Shown here: positions 53,652 through 61,548 of the stretch, in pieces
Numbering within the stretch: the stretch's first letter is position 1
Layout of the letters: each line of letters starts with the position of its first letter
Assembly (NCBI GenBank): GCA_907163375.1
Contig: CAJQUW010016963.1
Coordinates: forward strand, 1-64,000
DNA: 64,000 nt
Direction of reading: 5' to 3'
DNA from: Prostheceraeus crozeri
Taxonomy: Eukaryota; Platyhelminthes; Polycladida; Euryleptidae
Notes under the pieces: model-generated
What the model saw: only the letters and a program-made list of their open reading frames with translations
What the model was told of the DNA's origin: nothing
Databases searched by the model: none
Program-made: the position numbers and the translations under genes

Positions 53652-54440
53652 TTATACCTCCCGAACCAAAAGATCTATCATAATCTCTTCACCTCCAAAA
53701 TTTATTTCTTGTCCTTTTTCATCAGTGATTCTAATGTTAATGTTGTTAATAGTTTTTCTTGTAATAGGAAAATATATTAATGTTTGTGGAAATACATTTA
53801 ATCTATAACCAATGGGTACAGTAAAAGCTGGAAAACTGAATATTAAATTTGATAATTTACCATTTATATATCCTCCTTCAATAATGTCACAATGTACAAC
53901 AATTGAATTTATTTCAGTTATTTTTGGAATCTTCTCACCTAAATGATAACCTTGACTATAGGTTTGTTTATTAAATCCTAATAGCTTTGACAATGATCTA
54001 TCATGATTAAAATCAACTTGATGATTTTCGTCTAAAGTAAGAGAAAATTTATTAACTGCCGGTTCAACTGCAAAATGTAATTGTTTCTTATCTTTAAATG
54101 GTATACCTAAATGTCTCTTAATTTCATTTGATATTGTTTCAACTTCGTAAGAAACAGGAAGAAAAGTTAATATTTTCCATGTTTTGCCTTTATCAGTAGA
54201 ATATCTAAATTGATCATTCACATCTTTGATAACGTTTTGAATAGTGTTAAATGTGGAGAAACTAGTCAATGCAATTTGATAATTTTTATTTTGTTCCAAA
54301 TGTAGAATGGGTTCTAAATTACAAGTGTGTGATGAAGTAGTTGTTATAATTTTTAACGTCGTACTAAATTTTGATGAACCCAAAATCTCTGTCAAATTTT
54401 CTAAATGATTATTAATTTTGTCTAAATCTGCTGAACACAT
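53652..54440 (-). CDS. Minor capsid protein (penton-like; inner Polinton)
   Basis: The frame gives 262 residues, whole, with the same family phrases as the outer copy (LTSFSTFNTIQN, LSKLLGFN, SIVVHCDIIEGGYING, EINFGGEEIMIDLL). It differs from that copy by only a handful of residues. It forms the vertex of the capsid in related viruses. It stands upstream of the ATPase gene on the same strand. Confidence 0.9.
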   Translation of the reverse strand: MCSADLDKINNHLENLTEILGSSKFSTTLKIITTTSSHTCNLEPILHLEQNKNYQIALTSFSTFNTIQNVIKDVNDQFRYSTDKGKTWKILTFLPVSYEVETISNEIKRHLGIPFKDKKQLHFAVEPAVNKFSLTLDENHQVDFNHDRSLSKLLGFNKQTYSQGYHLGEKIPKITEINSIVVHCDIIEGGYINGKLSNLIFSFPAFTVPIGYRLNVFPQTLIYFPITRKTINNINIRITDEKGQEINFGGEEIMIDLLVREV

Positions 54441-54527
54441 TTTTTAGTTAAAATTTTAAATAAATATTTTTTTATGAAATATTTTTTTTATAAAAAATTA
54501 AAAACAACAACATATTTCAGCTACGGG

Positions 54528-54590
54528 CGAAGCCCTGGAGGACATCAGAGATGTCCGGTTCGGGCGAAGCCCTAGAACATTCGGTTCGTT
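54528..54590. repeat. Mini-hairpin cluster at the end of the coiled-coil gene (inner)
   Basis: GGGCGAAGCCC, GGACATCAGAGATGTCC, then CGGGCGAAGCCCTAGAAC and TTCGGTTCG follow in order. The last copy overlaps the final codons of the gene at 54572-55391. The outer element has the first two but not the third at this place, so this unit was gained or lost since the copies parted. Confidence 0.88.
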
Positions 54591-55391
54591 ATACTTTTAT
54601 AATCCTCTTCATTTAGAATCTTCTTTTCTAACAGTCTTTTCAATATAGCATGAATTTCATTGAAACTAGAATTATGTCCTTCTTTTATTGCAGATATTAA
54701 AATATTTAATCTATTTAGTAATTCTTGTGGATCATCTGGTAAAAATATGGTTGTTTCAGTTTTCTGTTTTTCAGATAAACCTTTTCCTACTTTAACTCCC
54801 GTTGATAATAAATTTTCTAATTGTTTATAACGTCTAAGAGATTTTACTGCACCAACTCTGTCTAACATAGCTTTATATTTTATGAGATCTTCTACAGCAT
54901 AATTATTTAAATCTGCTCCTCTTAAAAGATTAACAAAATTTCTATCTAAATTAAAAGGAGATTTATCTGGTGAAAAAATTATACCTCGAAAAGGTTGTGG
55001 AAATATTTCTTTTTGTCCGAGATAAAATCTAGGTATTGTTTTTCCATCTATAAATGAAATAGAATGTTCAAATTGCATAGATTTTGGTAATTTCTTATTA
55101 ATGTTTGATTCTAGTAATCCATAGTCATCTAATACAGTTTTGTGCGCTGGATCTGTTATACAATTTGTTTATCATTATTTGTACTTTCTTTTTCAAGAGT
55201 TTTAAATGGTTTCATAGTTTTCTCAAAATCAGTTTTTACTTGCTCGGTTTGCTGCATTTTTTCAAACATATCAGATTGAATACCAGCTTTTATCATTCTA
55301 TGTTGAAGATGATTTTCTTTCATAATATTTCTTTGTTTTATATTTCTAATTGTTTTATTCTTTTATAATTATCAGCTCTAATTTTATTCAT
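54572..55391 (-). pseudogene. Coiled-coil protein of unknown role (inner; broken, about one break)
   Basis: Counterpart of 29802-30622. The best-kept part encodes MQFEHSISFIDGKTIPRFYL and onwards to a helical tail (DPQELLNRLNILISAI). The N-terminal region is charged and coiled. Position between membrane protein and minor capsid genes is conserved, so a virion or core function is likely but unproven. Confidence 0.65.
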
Positions 55392-55512
55392 TTTTAAAAT
55401 ATAATATTTGAATTTTGTGGTAACATTGGAATACAGCAAAAACATTTTACTGAACAAATTATTTTTTTATTGCTTTGTTGTTTGACATCTTTTCGTTTAA
55501 AGTTTTCTCGTT

Positions 55513-56220
55513 TTAAGTTTTGTTTAATAAAGTTTTGTTTAATAAAGTTTTGCTTAAATTTTCGCTTAAAGTTTTTAGCTCTTCTAAAAAAATTTTGTCA
55601 TTTTCTTCATTAGAAATTTTGCCATCCTGTTTATTCTTATCATCAACTTTTTCTGACTGTAATTGAAATGATATTTGATTTACTTCATTAGCTATTTGAT
55701 CAAATTTTTCAATCTCATCTAACGTAATAACATTATCATCACATACTCTTTGAAAGTAGTAATGTAGTTTATCATAGACTTCTTTAATATGTAAATGCTT
55801 AGTTTTTAATGATTTTCGTTTCTTAGTTATTAAAGATTTTTCTAACATTGTAACAAGTGAAGTTGCAAAAACACCCGTACCTGTTAAAGCTGTAGCAACT
55901 ACTGGAATTACTAAAACACCTGAAGATATAACAATTGTCAAAGCACCTAAACTTATTGTTAAGAATATGCCAATTCCTTGTGTTACATTCTTAACTTTAG
56001 TCCATCTCTTTCTTAATTTTTTATAATGCTCTAATCTTAATAATAATTGAGATTCCTTATCTTTCATATACCTAACTCTATCTTTGTGTTTTTCTTTATT
56101 CATTTTTTCAATGTTAATCTTTTCAATGTCCATTAAAGTAGAACTACGTTCATATGATAACGAAGGATATATTCTTGAGGTTCCTTCCACTTTTGTTTCA
56201 TCCACTTTTGTTTCTTCCAT
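55513..56220 (-). CDS. Terminal membrane/coiled-coil protein (inner Polinton)
   Basis: The frame gives 235 residues starting MEETKVDETKVEGTSRIYPS. A charged helical part is followed by the hydrophobic run FLTISLGALTIVISSGVLVI (about 83-120) and a charged tail ending in repeated LLNKT. The gene start is inside the terminal inverted repeat, so part of it exists at both ends of the element. Function not recognised. Confidence 0.75.
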   Translation of the reverse strand: MEETKVDETKVEGTSRIYPSLSYERSSTLMDIEKINIEKMNKEKHKDRVRYMKDKESQLLLRLEHYKKLRKRWTKVKNVTQGIGIFLTISLGALTIVISSGVLVIPVVATALTGTGVFATSLVTMLEKSLITKKRKSLKTKHLHIKEVYDKLHYYFQRVCDDNVITLDEIEKFDQIANEVNQISFQLQSEKVDDKNKQDGKISNEENDKIFLEELKTLSENLSKTLLNKTLLNKT

Positions 56221-56526
56221 TTTTAAATGAGTATTTTGAATAAATATTTTGAATACAATCTTCTGGTATATTGAGACTACGTGATATTTTGAGACAACTT
56301 AAATTTTCGTCTGCCTAAATTTTCAAAATTCTTAGACCACGTGATATTTTGAGACAACTTAAATTTTCGCCCTTCGGCCACGTGAAATTTGAAATCTACC
56401 TAAATTTTTGAAATTATGATTTTTTTGAAAATTTTGAAAACCCCCGCAAAAGTGTGACATCCGGCGCAAGCGAAGCGAAGCAAAGCGAAGCGAAGCGTCG
56501 CGCCGGATGTCACACTATAAACTACT
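55890..56526. repeat. Right terminal inverted repeat, type B
   Basis: Inverted match to 38973-39572, including the 16-bp hairpin (56457-56515), the repeated TTTTGAGACAACTTAAATTT blocks, and the membrane-protein start. Ends AAACTACT at 56526. Confidence 0.9.
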
Positions 56527-56592
56527 CATATGAACATAAGCAGCACCTTTACCAAGACGGCTACCGCACTTACACGAGTGATCGAGGAACGC
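56527..56592. other. Unmatched junction DNA between inner and outer Polintons
   Basis: About 65 bp, GC-richer than either element, match neither the outer nor inner gene sets in this window. They stand between the inner element's right end and the surviving piece of outer major capsid gene. This looks like filler from a repair event or a trace of another element. Confidence 0.6.
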
Positions 56593-56739
56593 ATGTCAGA
56601 TATTATCAAGACTGGCTGTGATGTAACAATTAATATTGAAAAGAAAGATTCCATAACTTCATTGATGGCTTATGGTTTATTGCTAGAAGATGTAAAATAT
56701 TCTATTGAAATTCTTAATGGAAAGATGGTAAGGATAGGC
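56593..56739 (+). pseudogene. 3' fragment of the outer Polinton major capsid gene
   Basis: About 48 residues, including CDVTINIEKKDS and LLLEDVKYSIEI, match the C-terminus of the inner capsid protein almost perfectly. The rest of the gene is missing at the inner-element junction. The fragment proves that the outer element once had the same capsid and the opposite orientation. Confidence 0.9.
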
Positions 56740-56830
56740 TCAAGCCAGAGGAGCTTCGCTCCGATCGGTTAGTAACCTTAGGACCTTTGGTCCGATAGGC
56801 TAAAGCCAGAGGAGCTCCGCTCCGATAAAT
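56735..56830. repeat. Mini-hairpin cluster after the outer capsid fragment
   Basis: Modules GGAGCTTCGCTCC, GGTTAGTAACC, GGACCTTTGGTCC, GGCTAAAGCC and GGAGCTCCGCTCC come in a row. They are the same modules as at 44170-44206 and 46245-46345 but in a different order and number. Confidence 0.9.
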
Positions 56831-56939
56831 TAATTAAAATTGTTTCATAACTAGAATAGATTAAAAAATTCTTAACTAAAAATTTTTCATAACTAGAATA
56901 GATTAAAAATTTTCGTAACTTAAAATTTTTTTATTAAAA

Positions 56940-57425
56940 ATGTCGCAAGCGAAAAGTAATATTAATAATAAAACTGTTGAATTAAAATTACGAAATATTG
57001 TTGACAAAAATACCCCTAAAACTATTACGATTAACAAAAAAAAGTATTACATAAGTAAACCAATGATAGAGAATATTCAATTACAAGAAGAAAAGAATGG
57101 CGGGATTCTCCCATTAATTCCACTAATAATAGGAGGCATAGCAGCTGCAGGAAGTGTTGCAGGCGGGACAGCTGGTATTGTCCAAGCAGTAAATAAAAAT
57201 AAATCAGAGAAGGCAGCATTAGAAGAACAAAAACGTCATAATAGAGAGTTAGAGAAAGTTGCTAGGGGTGACGGAATAGTAGATAATTTTATTAGTAAAT
57301 TAAAATTAGTTGATGAAGGAAAACGAGTTCTTAAAAATATTCTCCACAATGTTGATGATTTAATTGAAATTAAAGAAACTAAAGATGGTTCTGGAATATA
57401 TCTAAGTCCTAGTATGATTCGGTAA
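56940..57425 (+). CDS. pX-like membrane-active core protein (outer Polinton)
   Basis: The frame gives 161 residues, whole, almost identical to the inner copy (43452-43934). It keeps the hydrophobic Gly/Ala segment beginning GGILPLIPLIIGG and the C-terminus GSGIYLSPSMIR. It lies between the capsid fragment and the phospholipase-integrase gene. Confidence 0.75.
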   Translation: MSQAKSNINNKTVELKLRNIVDKNTPKTITINKKKYYISKPMIENIQLQEEKNGGILPLIPLIIGGIAAAGSVAGGTAGIVQAVNKNKSEKAALEEQKRHNRELEKVARGDGIVDNFISKLKLVDEGKRVLKNILHNVDDLIEIKETKDGSGIYLSPSMIR

Positions 57426-57466
57426 AACAATTATTTTATCTTTTAAATTTTTTTTTATCTTTTAAA

Positions 57467-58803
57467 ATGAATTCTAAAAATTCCGAAAATTTAATTAAAT
57501 TAAAAATTTCTAATTTAGATTTATTGAATTATCTATTAAACAAAAATAAAAACTCAAATTGTCAGCATATTGGAGGTGACAAGAACAAAGTTGCATACCA
57601 CTTCGGTGGTGATATACAAAAAACATTAGAAAACTTTCTTGGATTTATTTGGAGTAAATATTCGAAAGAAAAACATCTTCCTGGTCATTCATATACCGGT
57701 CCAGGAACTCGATTAGATATAAGACTAGATGAGAATAATAATCCGAAACCAGGTGAAGAACCAATAAATAGAGTAGATGCCGCAGCTTACAGGCATGATT
57801 TAGCTTATCGAAATCATGATCTAAGTTCTCGACATGCAGCTGATAAGAAGATGATTCAAGAATTAGATAGTATTCAAAATCCTACATTTAGAGAAAAAAT
57901 TGAAAGAATGGTTGTTAAGAAAGCTTTACAAGCTAAAATATTATTCGGTCAGGGTTTAAATGAAACGTCAGCAAATGAAACGACAGCAAAGCTGTCTGAG
58001 AGCAACGCTCGAACCTACGCGTCTGAAATTCATAAAGAATACAGAAGGCCTAAATATTTATTGAAAGTAAAAGTATTTAATAAAGATGATATTTGGAGTG
58101 CTGATCTTATTCATATGCCGAATGAAAGGGACTACAAATACGCATTGACCGTTATAGATTTATATACACGATACGCTTGGGTAAAGCCTTTAAAAAACAA
58201 AAGTGGTCTATCAGTTAAATATGCGTTTGAAGAAATCTTTGAAGAAAGTAATAGAAAGCCAAAAAAATTGTTTGTTGATAAAGGGTCGGAATTTTATAAC
58301 CGAAACGTTCAGCCACTATTTGAAATTGTTTATTCAACTGAAAACGCTGGGAAGGCCGTAGTGATAGAAAGATTCAATCGGTCGTTAAAAAATAAATTAT
58401 TCAAGAAATTTACTGAGCAAAGAAATCAGAAATGGTTGAAGATATTACCAGGAGTTGTAGAAGAGTACAATAATAAAGTTCATTCTGGTATTGAAGAAAC
58501 TCCAAAGAATGCTTCTGACGACCCTGATTTGATAAGAAAAAAAATATTCGAGAATAATAATTTGAATGAGAGTAATCCGAATTTGCAGAAACTTAAGCCG
58601 AAATTTAAAATTGGAGATAGAGTTAGAATATTTAAATATAAGAATAAATTTGAAAAAGGCTTTGTTGGCTATTGGACTAAAGAAATATTTGAAGTTTCTA
58701 AAATAAATCAAAGTTATCCGATTACTTACGAAATCAAAGATTTAGATGATGAAAATATCAGAGGCCGTTTTTATCAAAATGAATTACAACGAACTGATTT
58801 TTA

Positions 58804-58804
<1 letters not shown>
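57467..58804 (+). CDS. Phospholipase A2-like domain fused to Polinton integrase (outer)
   Basis: The frame gives 445 residues, whole. Phospholipase signs: HSYTGPGTRLD and AAAYRHDLAYRNHD. Integrase signs: WSADLIHMP, FVDKGSEFYNR, VIERFNRSLKNK and tail FKIGDRVRIFKYKN. The linker has a single SESNART unit where the inner copy has three, and an extra short segment near the N-terminus (about 58590) that the inner copy lacks. Two separate copies with one continuous frame argue that the fusion is genuine and not an assembly slip. Confidence 0.9.
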
Positions 58805-58838
<34 letters not shown>

Positions 58839-58845
58839 TAGGCGT

Positions 58846-58872
58846 AGCCATAGAACCTACGGTTCGTTCAAT
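58846..58872. repeat. Mini-hairpin repeat at the protease stop (outer)
   Basis: GGCGTAGCCATAGAACCTAC then GGTTCGTT is a variant of the common repeat (GGGCGAAGCCCTAGAACCTT). It covers the last codons of the protease gene and follows an (ATT)n microsatellite at about 58805-58843. Confidence 0.8.
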
Positions 58873-59315
58873 TCTAACATAATATCTAGAAATGGTACTC
58901 CTTCCTGTAATTTAAATAAAACATAAAGACATAATTGTCCACAATAGGTAGTGCCTGGTGTTTGAATTTGAAACGTATTGTATGTTTCCGTTCCAAGTAA
59001 TTCTTTTACTTCATTTGTAGGGGGCAAACCGTATGAATCAAAATAATAGTTCTGCTGATGATTTTTAACGCCGTCTGACCAATGTACACCTTTTTCATCT
59101 GACGTATGAAGATTTGTTATGAAATTTACAGTTATTGATGGAACTTTGTTCCGGGAACTGAAGGTTCCTGTTGGCCTATTTTTTAGGAATTGTAATTCGT
59201 TTCTCATTAGAACATGAAAATTCTTTATTCCTAATCGATTAGCGATTTTCTTTAGGTCGAAATTCGTTGTCGTTTGTGTTCCATATAATTTCAAAAACTC
59301 ATTTATGTTGCTCAT
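58857..59315 (-). CDS. Adenain-like cysteine protease (outer Polinton)
   Basis: The frame gives 152 residues, whole. Catalytic surroundings are GVHWSDG (His), YYFDSYGLPP (Asp) and TTYCGQLCLYVL (Cys). It converges on the phospholipase-integrase gene. Start MSNINEFLKLYG follows an AT-rich leader. Adenain-type proteases cleave capsid precursors during virion ripening. Confidence 0.85.
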   Translation of the reverse strand: MSNINEFLKLYGTQTTTNFDLKKIANRLGIKNFHVLMRNELQFLKNRPTGTFSSRNKVPSITVNFITNLHTSDEKGVHWSDGVKNHQQNYYFDSYGLPPTNEVKELLGTETYNTFQIQTPGTTYCGQLCLYVLFKLQEGVPFLDIMLELNEP

Positions 59316-59344
59316 TTTATAATAAAAAAATTTCTTAAGGGACC

Positions 59345-59525
59345 CCTAGAAGTCAGAGGGGGGGTATTGATTTAAAACTGTTCTCTAATGATGTCTTTCC
59401 TTACTACTTAGTCAGAAGGGGGTATTGATTTAAAACATTTTTATAATGATGACTTTCCTTACTACTGGGGGGGGGGTATTGATTTAAAACTGGTCTCTAA
59501 TGATGTCTTTCCTTACTACTTATTC
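59345..59525. repeat. Tandem repeat, about 62-bp unit, about three copies (outer)
   Basis: Same array as 41100-41470 in reverse, with GGGGGTATTGATTTAAAACT, GATGTCTTTCCTTACTACTT. It stands upstream of the protease gene in both elements. Confidence 0.92.
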
Positions 59526-59589
59526 AATTTTGAAATGATTTAATTTAATCTAAATTTAAACGTTACATTGTTGCATTGTATTAGTAGAG

Positions 59590-59740
59590 TTGGTGTTTCG
59601 CTCATCTTTTATCAATAGTAATTCATTACTCATCAATATGTGAAAATTCTTTATTCCCAATTGCTTAGCAATCTCATTTAAATCGAAATTTAATGTGGTT
59701 TTGTTTGCTGTATATTTTTTGGAACTCAGTCATGTTATTA
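59590..59740 (-). pseudogene. Second, partial protease N-terminus (outer)
   Basis: On the minus strand, sequence resembling the first 50 codons of the protease gene (around TTGGGAATAAAGAATTTTCA) is present again, diverged. It was probably left by a tandem duplication of the protease end, separated by the repeat array. Not a working gene. Confidence 0.65.
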
Positions 59741-59867
59741 ACCTGAGGACATATATCACCTATATTACTCAGTCCCACAGAAGGAGATAAGTGACGTGTA
59801 GCTGACGGATTTTCACCATTCATTTTAAATGAAATAAAAATGTATAACTTGCTGACACGGTGTGATG

Positions 59868-59956
59868 ATTTACTAAAATAATACAACAAATTCAATAGCA
59901 CTTTTGGAGATGATTTACTAAAATAATACAACAAATTCAATAGCACTTTGGGAGAT
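59868..59956. repeat. Direct repeat of about 46 bp
   Basis: GATTTACTAAAATAATACAA through AATAGCACTTT occurs twice in tandem. No coding sequence is supported here. Confidence 0.9.
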
Positions 59957-60005
59957 GAAACAATAATAGCATCAAATAAATCACTATTTCCCTTGAAGAA
60001 TGAAT

Positions 60006-60500
60006 TCAGTTTTCTCCTGATGGCGATGCATGTGAGGGCGACGCATGTGTTGGTTGTTGCGCTGTGCGTTCTTCCTCCATTTGTAAAAGAACCTGCTCAT
60101 AACTTGGTGGATTAAATGGACGTTGGACGATGGACGATGGTCGTTGGCGAGTTTCTTCAATTAAAACTTCATCTTCCTCTTGCAATAAAGTTCTTTGCAA
60201 TGAAATGTACGCCTGCTGTCTGCGTTCTATTAAGTTCAATATTCTTTTATCAATTGCATAATTGACATGTGAGTCACCCAGATTATGAAAAATGTCATTC
60301 ATATTTATGTGAGAAAATATTTTACTCCGTGGTTGGAGTCTGGCTATCTGTCTTGTTACGTCAGTAAGTCTCCGCTTTTTCATTTCCAACCGTAAATCGC
60401 GTTCTTGATTTCCTACCATTGTAAAATAACAGCACAAACAGACAACTGCAATTTTCAATGTAACTGGTTTGCAAGAAAGTGAATTCAATAAACTGCACAC
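60006..60500 (-). CDS. Accessory protein with PPxY motif (outer Polinton only)
   Basis: The frame gives 164 residues from 60500, or 137 from a second Met at 60419. The longer form begins with a hydrophobic run VTLKIAVVCLCCYF. The shared body is charged and helical (EMKKRRLTDVTRQIARLQ, IERRQQAYISLQRTLLQEED), then proline-rich: FNPPSYEQVLLQMEEE and HASPSHASPSGEN. PPSY fits the PPxY late-domain motif that binds Nedd4-type ubiquitin ligases; adenovirus protein VI also has PPSY. The slot is filled by an unrelated gene in the inner element. Function inferred from the motif only. Confidence 0.55.
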   Translation of the reverse strand: MCSLLNSLSCKPVTLKIAVVCLCCYFTMVGNQERDLRLEMKKRRLTDVTRQIARLQPRSKIFSHINMNDIFHNLGDSHVNYAIDKRILNLIERRQQAYISLQRTLLQEEDEVLIEETRQRPSSIVQRPFNPPSYEQVLLQMEEERTAQQPTHASPSHASPSGEN

Positions 60501-60707
60501 CCTTTTAAAGTAACGTCCTTCAAGCGCAAATACAACGTTAATTTTCCCTTCAATGCGGGTTGTGAAATTCCATTTACACTATGGGAACAAAAGAACAAGT
60601 ACAATCTAAAGACAATGGACATATGAGAGAGAGAGGATGAATTAATGAATGAGAATTTCTCTTCGTTTTGGTTTCCATAACAATCATTCATGCGACATTG
60701 CTTTGAA

Positions 60708-60794
60708 TGGAAAAATACACCAACTGTCGAACCGATGTCAGAAAGTTTGTCGACATGGCTGTCGACATGGTTCGATAGTTGGTGTATTTTTCCA
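60708..60794. repeat. Foldback of about 87 bp
   Basis: TGGAAAAATACACCAACTGT at 60708 pairs with its complement ending at 60794 (arms about 31 bp with two mismatches). The loop holds GTCGACATGG twice. It resembles a miniature hairpin transposon within the outer element's right arm. Confidence 0.88.
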
Positions 60795-60908
60795 TTAGCG
60801 TTCAAGGTCATTCTATTAAAAGCATATGGGAATTATTCTCATTGAAGACAAGCAATTGTTTTAAAGAATGCATGTCATTGTGAATACAATATTCCTGTAA
60901 CAGACAGG

Positions 60909-60938
60909 AACGAGAGAGAGAGAAAGAAAGAAAGAAGT
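60909..60938. repeat. GA-rich microsatellite
   Basis: A run of GAGAGAGAGA followed by AAAGAAAGAAAG. Simple repeat without evident role. Confidence 0.8.
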
Positions 60939-60965
60939 CACGCTGCTCCGTAAAAGTTTAATTGA

Positions 60966-61548
60966 GATAACGAAGGATATATTCTTGCGGTTTCTTCCAT
61001 TTCTGAAGTTCCTTCCACTTTTGTTTCATCCACTTTTGTTTCTTCCATTTTTAAAGAAATATTATTAGTCACATGATATATTTTAAAAACCTGAAAAATG
61101 GATTTAAAAGACGTTTTAAAAATACTAATTTTCGGTGTCCTGGAACGGACATGATTTACAAGGTAAAAATTGTAATTCTCAAATTTTGAGATTCTTAACT
61201 TTTCTGATTTTTTCGGTGTCCTGGAACGGTCATGATTTAAGCGGGGGTGAAAATTGTAATTCTCAAATTTTGAGATTTTGAAAAATTTGAAAAATTGGGT
61301 ATTTTTAAAAACGTCATAAATTCATGAATTTAGGTCTTCATAACCTGAAAAAGGGTTCAAATTCATGAATTTATGTCGTTTTTAAAAAGTACCATTTTTG
61401 AAAAAATGGTACTTTTTGAATGGACTAAATTCATGTATTTAGGTCTTAAAAACCTGAAAAAGGGTTCAAATTCATGAATTTATGTCGTTTTTAAAGATAC
61501 TATTTTTTTGAATTTTAGGTGTCCTGGAACGGTCTTTTGCCCATTACT
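60966..61548. repeat. Right terminal inverted repeat, type A
   Basis: Inverted match to 28436-29004, with the three GGTGTCCTGGAACGG blocks and the first codons of the membrane protein (on the minus strand). It ends CCCATTACT at 61548 and is followed by the target duplication ATCCAC. Confidence 0.92.

Larger units (their letters stand above)
38973..56526. mobile_element. Inner Polinton/Maverick (type-B ends), about 17.6 kb
   Basis: Ends are AGTAGTTTATAGTGTGACAT at 38973 and the complement at 56526, with terminal inverted repeats of about 600 bp that include the membrane-protein gene. Gene order from the right end leftwards: membrane protein, coiled-coil protein, minor capsid, ATPase, small basic protein, polymerase (lineage B), acidic-tail protein (opposite), fibre-like, 173-residue protein, major capsid, pX-like, phospholipase-integrase, protease (opposite), accessory gene, tandem repeats. 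The flanking 6 bp (ACTAGT left, CATATG right) do not match, and outer-element sequence is missing, so entry involved deletion or later rearrangement. Mostly whole, with roughly three or four breaks. Confidence 0.92.
28436..61548. mobile_element. Outer Polinton/Maverick (type-A ends), with a second Polinton inside
   Basis: Ends are AGTAATGGGCAAAAGACC at 28436 and its complement at 61548, with terminal inverted repeats of about 570 bp and a perfect 6-bp direct target duplication ATCCAC (28430-28435 and 61549-61554). AG...CT ends and a 6-bp duplication are Polinton hallmarks. Left arm: membrane protein, coiled-coil protein, minor capsid, ATPase, polymerase (hit by a LINE). Right arm: end of major capsid, pX-like protein, phospholipase-integrase, protease, accessory frames. 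The middle, including most of the major capsid and the fibre-like gene, is missing where the inner element sits. It looks young, with a few breaks plus the two insertions. Confidence 0.95.
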
